A stretch of DNA of 64,000 bases from Minwuia thermotolerans (GTDB lineage Bacteria; Pseudomonadota; Alphaproteobacteria; Minwuiales; Minwuiaceae). The translations under genes and the position numbers were made by a program. The stretch is taken from positions 178,144 to 242,143 of the forward strand of contig NZ_PIGG01000064.1 of NCBI RefSeq assembly GCF_002924445.1. Direction: 5' to 3'. The first letter of the stretch is position 1, and each line of letters begins with the position of its first letter. The notes under the pieces were generated by a model. The model was not told the DNA's origin. It did no database searches and worked only from the letters and a program-made list of their open reading frames with translations. Shown in pieces: positions 44,225 through 52,240 of the stretch.

Positions 44225-44237
44225 CCCCGGTGCATGA

Positions 44238-45851
44238 TCAGCCTTCGAACCACCAGCGGCTCGGCGCCCGGGCGCCGTCGCACGACCAGCTCGCGGCCAG
44301 GTTCGGGCCGTGCTTGACGTTGTTGCGCCGCGCGTAGACGAAGTTGTTGAAGAACGGGATGATGGTCCCGCCGTCATTGCGCATGAGCAAGCACATCTCG
44401 TGGTACATCTCCTCGCGGAGACCCTCGTCCAGTTCGGCCTTCGCCTGCAGCAGAAGCTCGTTGAAACGTTCGTTCTGCCAGTGGCTTTCGTTCCAGGCCG
44501 CGTCCGACTTGTAGGCCAGGGTGAACATGACGTCCGGCGTCGGCCGGGCGCCCCACGACACCGCCGTGAATTCTTCCTTCAGCCACACGTCGGAGTAGTA
44601 GCCGTCGTTCGGTTCGCGCACGACATTGATGTTGATGCCCGCCTTCTTGGCATGCTCGGCGTAAAGCACGCACAGGTCGACGGCGCCCGAGAAGACGCTG
44701 TCGGCTGTGTGGATGTCGACGGTCAGCCCCTCGGCGCCGGCCTTCTTCAGCAGGGATTTCGCCTGATCCGGATCGTACTCCCGCTGCGGGATGTCCTTGG
44801 GGAAGTACGGCTGCGACGGCGCCAGATGGAAGTCGTTGCCCATCGTCGCCGCGCCGAAGGCGATCTTGTCGATGATGCTCTGGCGGTCGATCGACAGCTT
44901 CAGCGCGTTGCGGACGTTGACATCGTCGAATGGCGGTGTGTCGCAGAACATGGGCAGGGTGATCGCGGCGCCGGAAGGCACGTTGTCGACCACGATGTTC
45001 GGATTGCGCTCCAGCAGCGCCAGCGTCTTCAGATCGACCAGCGAAACGCAGTCCACGTCGCCCGTGACCAACGCCGTCTGGCGTGCGTTCGGGTCGTTGA
45101 GGATGATCATCTCGACGCCGTCGAAATAGGCCCCCTCGCCATGCCAGCCATCGTGGCGGCTGAGGCTCCAGCTGACGCCGAACTCCCCGTTGTCGATCTT
45201 GTAGGGGCCGCAGCCGTCGCCCGACTGCCAGTCGATGGTGCCGTCGTCATTGGCCGGGCAGATGGCCAGATGGTAGTCGGTCATCAGCCAGGGCAGGTCG
45301 GCGTTGCCGCGGGACATCTTGACCACCACCGTGTGATCGCCGTCGGCCATCACGTCGGCGACGTCGGTCAGCAGCGCCTTGGCGGCCGACGTGGTCTTCT
45401 CGCCGCGATGGTGATTGATGGAAGCGACCACGTCGTTGGCTGTCACCGGCTTCCCGCTGTGGAAGGTGGCATTCTTGTTCAGCTCGAACGTCCACTGCTT
45501 GGCGTCCGGCGTTGCCTCCCAGGAGGTCGCGAGATCCGGACCGAGGCCATTGGTCGGCGTGATCTGGGTCAGATAGCTCCGGTACTGATGCGCCAGGAAG
45601 ATCATCTGGCGCGTAACATAGGTGCCCGGATCGTGGGTGTCCGAGGTGTTGCCGTCGTGAATGCCCCAGCGGAAGGTGCCGCCCTTGCTGGGCGCAGCAT
45701 GGGCGATCTTCGTCGACCAGAGTCCGGTTGCGGTTGAGGCCGTGATGCCGGCGGCGAGGGCGAAGTGCATGAAATCCCGGCGGGACAGACGGCCCTGCTT
45801 CGCTTCACGCGCCATGCGCTCGATGAGTTCGGATTCGGTTCTCTTGTCCAT
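44238..45851 (-). CDS. ABC transporter substrate-binding protein with Tat signal (SBP_bac_5)
   Basis: The 537-residue protein is a family-5 extracellular solute-binding protein for peptides, nickel or other oligo-substrates. The N-terminus carries a twin-arginine motif SRRDFMHFAL followed by a hydrophobic stretch and cleavage near AHAAP, so it is exported folded. The mature region starts GGTFRWGIHDG. CTGGGAGACATC precedes the ATG. Ligand cannot be predicted; the flanking monooxygenase, nitroreductase and crotonase genes hint at an imported carbon source. Confidence 0.93.
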   Translation of the reverse strand: MDKRTESELIERMAREAKQGRLSRRDFMHFALAAGITASTATGLWSTKIAHAAPSKGGTFRWGIHDGNTSDTHDPGTYVTRQMIFLAHQYRSYLTQITPTNGLGPDLATSWEATPDAKQWTFELNKNATFHSGKPVTANDVVASINHHRGEKTTSAAKALLTDVADVMADGDHTVVVKMSRGNADLPWLMTDYHLAICPANDDGTIDWQSGDGCGPYKIDNGEFGVSWSLSRHDGWHGEGAYFDGVEMIILNDPNARQTALVTGDVDCVSLVDLKTLALLERNPNIVVDNVPSGAAITLPMFCDTPPFDDVNVRNALKLSIDRQSIIDKIAFGAATMGNDFHLAPSQPYFPKDIPQREYDPDQAKSLLKKAGAEGLTVDIHTADSVFSGAVDLCVLYAEHAKKAGININVVREPNDGYYSDVWLKEEFTAVSWGARPTPDVMFTLAYKSDAAWNESHWQNERFNELLLQAKAELDEGLREEMYHEMCLLMRNDGGTIIPFFNNFVYARRNNVKHGPNLAASWSCDGARAPSRWWFEG

Positions 45852-46015
45852 GATGTCTCCCAGTTAGCTCGGTCGGGCTCTTCGGTGTGTTTCCGCCCGT
45901 CTTGGATCCTGGCCTGATCGACCGGCCCCGCCCTGTCGCTCGAGGGCCGATGCTCAACGCCGGAACGCGCGCGGAACTGAACATCGCGGCGCGCCCTCGA
46001 CATGGCCCATGCCAA

Positions 46016-46044
46016 ATCCTTCTCATTGCCGGACCGATAGTCAA
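46016..46044 (-). promoter_or_regulatory. weak candidate promoter of the ABC operon
   Basis: On the minus strand TTGACT (46044-46039) is followed after 17 bases by AAGGAT (46021-46016), a poor -10. It would give a leader of about 160 bases before the binding-protein gene. Confidence 0.3.
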
Positions 46045-46225
46045 GCGCGAGGATCATAAGACCCTTGTTCGAATGAGATACATGCATGTCGCTTCGAGAG
46101 AAATGGATGTCGTTGGACAGCATTGCTGACCCAGAGGGTGCCCGCTTTGGCCTTCGAATATACGCGGTGGAGGCCGGCTCTGACATTGCTTTGTATTCAA
46201 ATATTCGAGGTATGCCGCGTCAATA

Positions 46226-46257
46226 CTGATCAGTCTGTTCTGTGGTTTGCTGATCAG
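46226..46257. promoter_or_regulatory. two copies of the palindrome CTGATCAG, 24 bases apart
   Basis: Perfect 8-bp palindromes at 46226-46233 and 46250-46257 are separated centre to centre by 24 bases, about two helical turns plus. They lie in the AT-richer part of the intergenic region upstream of the ABC operon. A dimeric repressor or activator site is possible; no cognate regulator gene is adjacent. Confidence 0.35.
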
Positions 46258-46420
46258 GGCGAGAAAACGGATGGCGATGACCGCCGGTTGTTGGTTTACG
46301 ACGCGTCAACCATTGCCGCCCGCGCGGTCAGCCGTTGCCGCCTGTGCCCTCGGGCCGATGGTCACTGCTTGCCGCGCGCCGATCTTTTTCCGCCGGAAGA
46401 ACCCGCCAGGGGCCCGCGCC

Positions 46421-48046
46421 TCAGTCCGCCGTCGAGAGACGGAAGCCCTCATAGCCGTTGGCGACAACGTCGCGGATCTTCTCGGCATAGGCGGGGAAGC
46501 CGCCGATATAGGGCATGAAGACCCTGGGCTTGCCGGGCACGTTGGCCCCCACATACCAGGAACTGCAGGTCGAGCGCAGCGACAGGCCGGAGACCTCGTT
46601 GACATGGTCCACCCAGGAATCCTCGGCCTCCGGCTCCGCCTCGATGAGGTCGCGGCCGTTCGCGTCCATGTGGCCGATGCAATCGGCGATCCACTCCACA
46701 TGCTGCTCGATGGAGGGCAGCATGTTGGTCAGCACCGACGGGCTGCCCGGCCCCGTGACCGTGAACAGGTTGGGGAAGCCGTGCATGGACAGGCCGAGAT
46801 AGTTGCGCGGGCCGCCGTCCCACTTGTCCCGCAGGCGTTCGCCGCCGCGGCCCCGGATGTCGATGTTGAGCAGCGCGCCGGTCATGGCGTCGAAGCCGGT
46901 GGCGAAGACGATGGCGTCGAACGCGTAGTCGCGGCCGTCCACCCTGAGCCCGGTCGCGGTCAGCCGTTCGACCGGGGTTTCGGCGATGTCGACCAGGCTG
47001 ACATTGTCGCGGTTGAAGGTGCGGTAGTAGCCGGTGTCCACACACAGGCGCTTGCAGCCGATGATGTTGTCGGGACAGAGCATCTCCGCGGTCGCCGGAT
47101 CGTGCACGATCTCGCGGATCTTCTCGCGCACGAAGTCTGCGGCGAAGCGGTTCGCCTCCTCGTCCAGCAGCAGGTCGTTGAAGCAGCCCAGGAAGGTCAG
47201 GCCGCCATAGTCCCAGCGGCTCTGGAACTGGCGGCGTCGTTCGGCGTCGTCAGCCTCGAAGGCGGAGACGTCGCGCAGGTCGAAGGCGATGCCGGCCGGC
47301 ATGGTCTTGGCTTTTTCGCGTATCTCGCGGTAGTTCGCCTTGACCTGCTCCACCATCTCCGGGTCGATCGGGCCGTTGTGGGCGGGCACGGCATAGTTCG
47401 GCGTGCGCTGGAAGACCGTCAGATGCCCGGCCTGTTCGGCGATGATCGGGATCGCCTGGATCGCCGACGATCCGGTGCCGACGACGCCGACGCGCTGGCC
47501 GGTGAAGTCGACGCCTTCCTTCGGCCATTCGCCGGTGTGGTATATCGGACCCCGGAAATCGTCCATGCCCTCGACGCCTGGTTTGTTGGGCTGGGAGAGG
47601 CAGCCCGTCGCCATCACCACGAAGCGGGCGGTGAGCGTCTCGCCCGAACCGTTGCCGTCGCCCACGGTGACCCGCCAGAGCGCCGCCTTCTCGTCGAAAT
47701 GCGCCGCCCGGACCGGGCAGGACAGGCGGATGTCGGACCTGAGTTCGTAGCGGTCGGCGATGTGGTTGGCGTAGTCGAGGATCTCGGGCTGGGGGGCGTA
47801 GCGCTCCGTCCACTCCCATTCCTGCTCCAGGTCCGGATCGAACTGCATGGAGTACTGCATGCTTTCCACGTCGCAGCGCGCGCCGGGATAGCGGTTCCAG
47901 TACCAGGTGCCGCCGACGCCGTCGCCGCGTTCGAACACGCGGCCCTTCAGGCCCAGCTTGCGCGCCCGGTAGAGCATGTACATGCCGGCGAAACCGGCGC
48001 CCACGATGAGGACGTCCAGGTCCGCCTCGCGCTTCGGATGGCTCAT
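46421..48046 (-). CDS. flavin monooxygenase, Baeyer-Villiger type
   Basis: The 541-residue enzyme has two Rossmann motifs (VLIVGAGFAGMYMLYRA at the N-terminus for FAD and VGVVGTGSSAIQ near 187 for NADPH), the GGTWYWNRYPGARCDVES segment, and the Baeyer-Villiger fingerprint FxGxxxHxxxW at 164-174 (FRGPIYHTGEW). Such enzymes turn ketones or cyclic ketones into esters or lactones with O2. It lies downstream of the crotonase and nitroreductase genes. The ketone substrate is unknown. Confidence 0.92.
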   Translation of the reverse strand: MSHPKREADLDVLIVGAGFAGMYMLYRARKLGLKGRVFERGDGVGGTWYWNRYPGARCDVESMQYSMQFDPDLEQEWEWTERYAPQPEILDYANHIADRYELRSDIRLSCPVRAAHFDEKAALWRVTVGDGNGSGETLTARFVVMATGCLSQPNKPGVEGMDDFRGPIYHTGEWPKEGVDFTGQRVGVVGTGSSAIQAIPIIAEQAGHLTVFQRTPNYAVPAHNGPIDPEMVEQVKANYREIREKAKTMPAGIAFDLRDVSAFEADDAERRRQFQSRWDYGGLTFLGCFNDLLLDEEANRFAADFVREKIREIVHDPATAEMLCPDNIIGCKRLCVDTGYYRTFNRDNVSLVDIAETPVERLTATGLRVDGRDYAFDAIVFATGFDAMTGALLNIDIRGRGGERLRDKWDGGPRNYLGLSMHGFPNLFTVTGPGSPSVLTNMLPSIEQHVEWIADCIGHMDANGRDLIEAEPEAEDSWVDHVNEVSGLSLRSTCSSWYVGANVPGKPRVFMPYIGGFPAYAEKIRDVVANGYEGFRLSTAD

Positions 48047-48130
48047 GGCTTCAACGCTCCCCTTCGTTGAAAGACGTATTCAACCATGGCCGCGCCGGCC
48101 CGTGAACCCGCCCGAAGGACATGGCGGCCG

Positions 48131-48853
48131 TCAGTCGAAGCCGTGGTAGCGGACGAAGTTCTCGTTCGGCTCCCGGTCGGAGCGGACATGATTGGCGGCG
48201 AAGCCGTCGTCGGGCCAGCCCATGGCGATGGCCGTCATGATCACCTCGTCGTCCGGCACGCCGATGACGTCGCGGACGATGTCGGAGCGCATGATGCCCT
48301 GGCCGTTGGTGACGCAGCCGAGACCCTTCGACCAGGCGGCCAGGACGATGCCATAGGCGATGGCGCCCATGTCGAAATGCACCACGGCGCCCGGGTCGAG
48401 ATCGCGGTCGTAGGTCAGGATCAGCGAGACCGGCGCATCGAACTGGCGGAAACCGCGCAGCACCCAGTCCTGCCGCCCGTCCTTGTCGTCGCGTTCAATG
48501 CCCATGGCGGCGAACAGGCGCTTGGCGATGTCGACCTGACGGAAGCGGTGGATGCCCTCATAGGGCTTGTGTGTGTTGATATCGCGCTTCACCTCGGCGC
48601 CGGCCGACATGGCCTCCATGTTGCGTCGGCGGACCTCGTCCAGGGCGTCGCCGGTCAGCACGTGAACATGCCAGGGCTGGGTGTTCATGGAGGATGGCGC
48701 GAACTTGGCGAGGGTGATGATCTCCTCGATCAGCTCGCGCGGGACCGGGTCCTTGCGATAGCCGCGCACGCTGCGGCGCGTGGCGACGAGGGTTTCGAAG
48801 TCCATGCCCTCGGCCGGATCGGGGAGTTTGGAGATCTGCGCCTGCTGGTTCAT
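48131..48853 (-). CDS. nitroreductase-family flavoprotein
   Basis: The 240-residue protein has the nitroreductase fold: the FMN-binding RRSVRGYRKDPVPRELI start, a PSSMNTQPWHVHV segment and the C-terminal AMGWPDD motif. It probably reduces nitro groups, enones or quinones with NAD(P)H. Its ATG overlaps the crotonase stop as ATGA, so the two are co-translated. An 84-base gap separates it from the monooxygenase gene. Confidence 0.9.
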   Translation of the reverse strand: MNQQAQISKLPDPAEGMDFETLVATRRSVRGYRKDPVPRELIEEIITLAKFAPSSMNTQPWHVHVLTGDALDEVRRRNMEAMSAGAEVKRDINTHKPYEGIHRFRQVDIAKRLFAAMGIERDDKDGRQDWVLRGFRQFDAPVSLILTYDRDLDPGAVVHFDMGAIAYGIVLAAWSKGLGCVTNGQGIMRSDIVRDVIGVPDDEVIMTAIAMGWPDDGFAANHVRSDREPNENFVRYHGFD

Positions 48854-49653
48854 GCCACATCCTCGAAGCGGGGGTCGCGTCCGGCCAGGCCGGCCTTCAC
48901 CGCCTCGACCTGATTGAGGCTGCCGATCAGCTTCTCCTGCTCGGCCGATTCGGCCAGCAGGATGGACGCCGCATCGCCGTCGGCGGCCAGATTCAGCAGC
49001 CGCTTGGCGGCGCGCACGGCGTCCGGGCTCTTCGATGCGATTTCCCGCGCCATGGCCAGGGCCGCCGCGTGCGGGTCAGCTTCGACCCGGGTTGCGAGAC
49101 CGAGATCGACGGCGTCCTGCCCCGTCACCTGCCGGCCCGTGTAGGTCAGTTCCCGGGCGACGTCGTCGCGGATCAGGCCGCGCATCAGCGCCAGCCCCGC
49201 CATGTCGGGCACCAGGCCCCACTTGATCTCCATCACCGACATGCGCGCGTCCGGCGCGATCAGACGGACGTCGGCGCCCAGCGCGATCTGGCAGCCGCCG
49301 CCGAAGGCGACGCCGTGCACGGCCGCGATGACAGGGACGGGCAGTTCCCGCCAGGCCCAGGCGACATTCTGGGCGTGGTTGGCCAGACCGTGTGTGCGGT
49401 CGGTCAGCCGGTTGACCAGTTCGCGGTCACCATCGCCCATCTGCCGGAAGCTGCCGAAGTCGAGTCCGGCGCAGAAGGCCCGGCCCTCGCCGGAGAGCGC
49501 CACGGCGCGCAGGCCCTTCGTATCGGCGAGGCGGGCCGCCGCGTCGTTCAGGGCCTGGAACATCTCGCGGTCCAGGGCGTTCATCTTTTCGGGCCGGGCG
49601 AGCCTGACGTCGGCGACGCCCTCCGAGATTTCGATGCTGATCCTGTCGCCCAT
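48850..49653 (-). CDS. enoyl-CoA hydratase/isomerase (crotonase) family protein
   Basis: The 267-residue protein has the crotonase core with the oxyanion segment GRAFCAGLDFGSF and HGVAFGGGCQIALGADVRL. It acts on acyl-CoA thioesters; hydratase, isomerase and hydrolase members share this fold. The ATG at 49653 with GGGGGAG upstream is chosen over an upstream start whose extension runs antisense through the next gene's promoter. It heads a unit with the nitroreductase and perhaps the monooxygenase. Confidence 0.9.
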   Translation of the reverse strand: MGDRISIEISEGVADVRLARPEKMNALDREMFQALNDAAARLADTKGLRAVALSGEGRAFCAGLDFGSFRQMGDGDRELVNRLTDRTHGLANHAQNVAWAWRELPVPVIAAVHGVAFGGGCQIALGADVRLIAPDARMSVMEIKWGLVPDMAGLALMRGLIRDDVARELTYTGRQVTGQDAVDLGLATRVEADPHAAALAMAREIASKSPDAVRAAKRLLNLAADGDAASILLAESAEQEKLIGSLNQVEAVKAGLAGRDPRFEDVA

Positions 49654-49759
49654 GGCTGCCTGCTCCCCCCGCGCTGTTGAAAGATTTGCACTGACTGTGC
49701 CCCCGCGCCATGTTGGACTGCAAGCAAAGCGAACCGACACGGTCAGGAGGCCCATCGCG

Positions 49760-50551
49760 ATGATCGTCGAGCAGATCTGGACCGGCAACGCCTATCGGAA
49801 CTTCAACTACCTGATCGCCTGCCCCGAGACCGGCGAGGCGATGGCCATCGATCCGCTGGACCATGAGAAATGCCTGGCCCGCGCGAAGGAGAAGGGCTGG
49901 GACATCACCCAGGTGCTGAACACCCATGAACATCCCGATCACACCGGCGGCAACCGCCAGGTGATCGAGGCGACAGGCGCGAAATTGCTGGCCCACGCCA
50001 ACGCCAGGGACAAGATCCGCGGCATCGACCGCGGCCTGAAGGCCGGCGATGTGATCAAGGTCGGCCGCACCGTCGATATCGAAGCGCTGGATACGCCCGG
50101 CCACACCATGTGCCATGTATGCCTGCTGACGAAGACGGATCAGCCGGCGCTGATCAGCGGCGACACCCTGTTCAACGCCGGGGCCGGCAATTGCCACAAT
50201 GGCGGCCACCCCGATGAGCTCTACGACACCTTCGTCAACCAGCTCGATCGGCTGCCCGAGGACACGCTGGTCTACCCGGGCCACGACTACATCACCAACA
50301 ATCTGCAGTTCACTCTGGACCGCGAGCCCGACAACGCCAGGGCGAAGTCGCTGCTGGGCGAGGTCGAGGGCCAGGATCCGGCCGAGGCGATGCTGACCAC
50401 GCTGGCGCTCGAGAAGGAGGTCAACACCTTCTTCCGTCTGCGCAGCCGGAGCGTGATCGACGCCCTGCGCGAGAAGTTCCCGGATCTGCCGAAAGAGCCG
50501 AGCCCGCGCGAGGTGTTCCTGAAGCTGCGCGAGCTGCGCAACAGCTGGTAG
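49760..50551 (+). CDS. MBL-fold hydroxyacylglutathione-hydrolase-like metallohydrolase
   Basis: The 263-residue protein has the binuclear zinc motif THEHPDHTGGN, a later DTPGHT and SGDTLFNAGAGNC, and the C-terminal His in PGHDY, the order seen in glyoxalase II. It is probably a thioester hydrolase in detoxification. AGGAGG precedes the ATG at 49760. It is divergent from the crotonase gene, with 106 bases between the starts. Confidence 0.88.
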   Translation: MIVEQIWTGNAYRNFNYLIACPETGEAMAIDPLDHEKCLARAKEKGWDITQVLNTHEHPDHTGGNRQVIEATGAKLLAHANARDKIRGIDRGLKAGDVIKVGRTVDIEALDTPGHTMCHVCLLTKTDQPALISGDTLFNAGAGNCHNGGHPDELYDTFVNQLDRLPEDTLVYPGHDYITNNLQFTLDREPDNARAKSLLGEVEGQDPAEAMLTTLALEKEVNTFFRLRSRSVIDALREKFPDLPKEPSPREVFLKLRELRNSW

Positions 50552-50667
50552 CGGCCGCGTCGTCGCCACCGGTATCCTGACCCCCTGATTTCCCGGCGCC
50601 GGCCCGGCTGGTCGGCGCGTGAATTTGCGCGTCCCGGGGCCGTGAATTCTTGCGTACGGCCACAGAT

Positions 50668-50683
50668 ATTCGCAAACGCGAAT
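50668..50683. promoter_or_regulatory. small inverted repeat ATTCGC-N4-GCGAAT
   Basis: A perfect 6-bp palindrome with a four-base spacer lies about 90 bases upstream of the PilZ-methyltransferase start in a 219-base intergenic region. It may be an operator; no regulator is assigned. Confidence 0.35.
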
Positions 50684-50716
50684 CCAATAGGTTGCAACTA
50701 ACTCTTGTACTCATGG

Positions 50717-50731
50717 TTAATTTTTGGTTGA
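50717..50731 (+). promoter_or_regulatory. near-consensus CtrA box (TTAA-N7-TTGA)
   Basis: TTAA, seven bases, then TTGA differs from the CtrA consensus TTAA-N7-TTAA at one position. It lies 40 bases upstream of the PilZ-methyltransferase ATG, a suitable place for CtrA control of motility or signalling genes. Short motifs like this occur by chance in AT-rich patches, so confidence is low. Confidence 0.3.
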
Positions 50732-50770
50732 GAATTGAAACGAGTTTCCATGGGGGCATGGTGAGGGGTA

Positions 50771-52234
50771 ATGAAGCACTACGAGAGCCTGGCCGGCGGC
50801 AGCGGCCGGAGCGTGTATTATCGCGCCAGGCGACTCCGGGCAGCCGAAGTATTCTCGTCGGAGCTGGCGGTCGCCCGCCTGGACGGGCGGCCGGTCCAGA
50901 TCGAGAATCTCTCCATGTCGGGCATCGCCCTTATCGACGGCGACGCCAATGCCGACTGGTCCGAACGCGCCGGTGACAGCGTGCCCGTCGAGATCACGCT
51001 CGGCGGCGAGACGGCGTTCAGCAGTCCCGGCCTGATCTGCCGTGTCGAGGAGGCCGCGCGCGGCCAACTCGTCGGCATCCGTTTCGTGGACGATTTTCTG
51101 GACATGGCGGCGCTGATCCGCCGCCACGAACAGCTTCTGCTCAAGTTCGATCTCGACCGGCCCGCGGACGTCGAACTTGAGGCGGTGCCGGGCGCCTACC
51201 GGACGCTGTGCGCGGACGTCATCCACCTGCTGCGCCGCCAGAAGGCGCTGCTCGCCCGTTTCCGGGTGCGGGCGAATGGCCATGCGCCGATTCCGCCCGA
51301 GGACATGGAGGATGCCTACCGCGCCTGCGAGGCCGGGCTCCTGCGCGACTGGAAGACCCTGTGGCAGCGCGGCGAGGACATTGTCGGGGCGTTCGCCCAC
51401 GACAGTGTTCAGGTCCGGGCGATCAAGCGCTTCACCGAACAGGTGCTGACGCCGGAATTCATGGACGGGCCGATCTGGCAACGCAGTTTCGAGAAGCCGC
51501 TGGGCTATCCGGGTGACTTCAAGATCATGCGCATGGTCTACGCCTGGGCGCGGGAGGGGAAGGATCCCTACGGTCAGCTTCTCCATCGTCTCGGTCTGGA
51601 GGTCGCCGAATGCATCGCCACCCGCATGGTGCTGGTGCAGCAGTCCATCGCGGAAACCATCCGGCGGCGCGCGAAGGCGGGCGAGGTGGCGCGCATCGCC
51701 AGCCTCGGCTGCGGCCCTGCCAAGGAGGTCCAGAACATCCTGCAGGCCTCCCGCCTGGACGGCGCCGCCGCCTTCACCCTGATCGATCAGGAGGAGGAGG
51801 CTCTGGCCCACGCCTATGAGGAGGCGATGCCGAATCTCGCGCGGCTGGGCGGCCAGGCCAGCGTCAACTGCCTGCACCTCTCCTTCCGTCAGCTCCTGTC
51901 CGGCCGCGCCGTCGCCGAGGCGCTCGGGCCCCAGGACATGATCTATGCGGTGGGGCTGGTCGACTATTTCCGCGAGCGCCAGGCGCAGCGGCTGATCGCC
52001 GGCCTTTATGGTCATGTCGAGCCCGGCGGGCTGCTGATGATCGGCAACATGGCCGACAGCGCCTTGAGCAATTACTGGCCGATGGAATTCATCGCCGACT
52101 GGAACGTCATCTACCGCAGCCGCGAGGAGATGCAGCGTCTCGCCGCCGATTGCGCGGGCGCCGAGGTGACGGTCCGGCCCGATCGCACCGGCCGCGTCTG
52201 GATGCTGCAGCTCCGCCGGCCGGACGCGGCCTGA
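50771..52234 (+). CDS. PilZ-domain protein fused to a PhcB-like SAM methyltransferase
   Basis: The 487-residue protein has an N-terminal PilZ domain (residues ~15-110) keeping NxSxxG at 46-51 but only a blurred RxxxR (the YRARRLR segment lacks the first Arg at the expected spacing). Residues ~230-480 form a class I methyltransferase with GYPGDF at 245-250, SLGCGPAKEV at 311-320 and GLVDYF at 395-400, features of the family annotated as 3-hydroxypalmitate methyl ester synthases (Ralstonia PhcB). It could make a diffusible signal under c-di-GMP control. It is convergent with a membrane histidine kinase, six bases apart. Confidence 0.82.
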   Translation: MKHYESLAGGSGRSVYYRARRLRAAEVFSSELAVARLDGRPVQIENLSMSGIALIDGDANADWSERAGDSVPVEITLGGETAFSSPGLICRVEEAARGQLVGIRFVDDFLDMAALIRRHEQLLLKFDLDRPADVELEAVPGAYRTLCADVIHLLRRQKALLARFRVRANGHAPIPPEDMEDAYRACEAGLLRDWKTLWQRGEDIVGAFAHDSVQVRAIKRFTEQVLTPEFMDGPIWQRSFEKPLGYPGDFKIMRMVYAWAREGKDPYGQLLHRLGLEVAECIATRMVLVQQSIAETIRRRAKAGEVARIASLGCGPAKEVQNILQASRLDGAAAFTLIDQEEEALAHAYEEAMPNLARLGGQASVNCLHLSFRQLLSGRAVAEALGPQDMIYAVGLVDYFRERQAQRLIAGLYGHVEPGGLLMIGNMADSALSNYWPMEFIADWNVIYRSREEMQRLAADCAGAEVTVRPDRTGRVWMLQLRRPDAA

Positions 52235-52240
52235 GCGCGC

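Larger units (their letters stand above)
45852..46420. other. 569-base intergenic region, no convincing gene
   Basis: The stretch lies upstream of the ABC operon and downstream of the monooxygenase gene. Its GC content is visibly lower than that of the flanking genes between about 46000 and 46300. Open frames here have no ribosome site and give low-complexity or Arg/Pro-rich translations. It probably holds the ABC operon promoter and regulatory sites (listed separately). Confidence 0.6.

Noticed and set aside
46123..46518. A 131-codon plus-strand frame in the intergenic region
   Set aside because: The second half runs antisense into the monooxygenase gene and becomes Arg/Ser-rich; there is no ribosome site or known domain.
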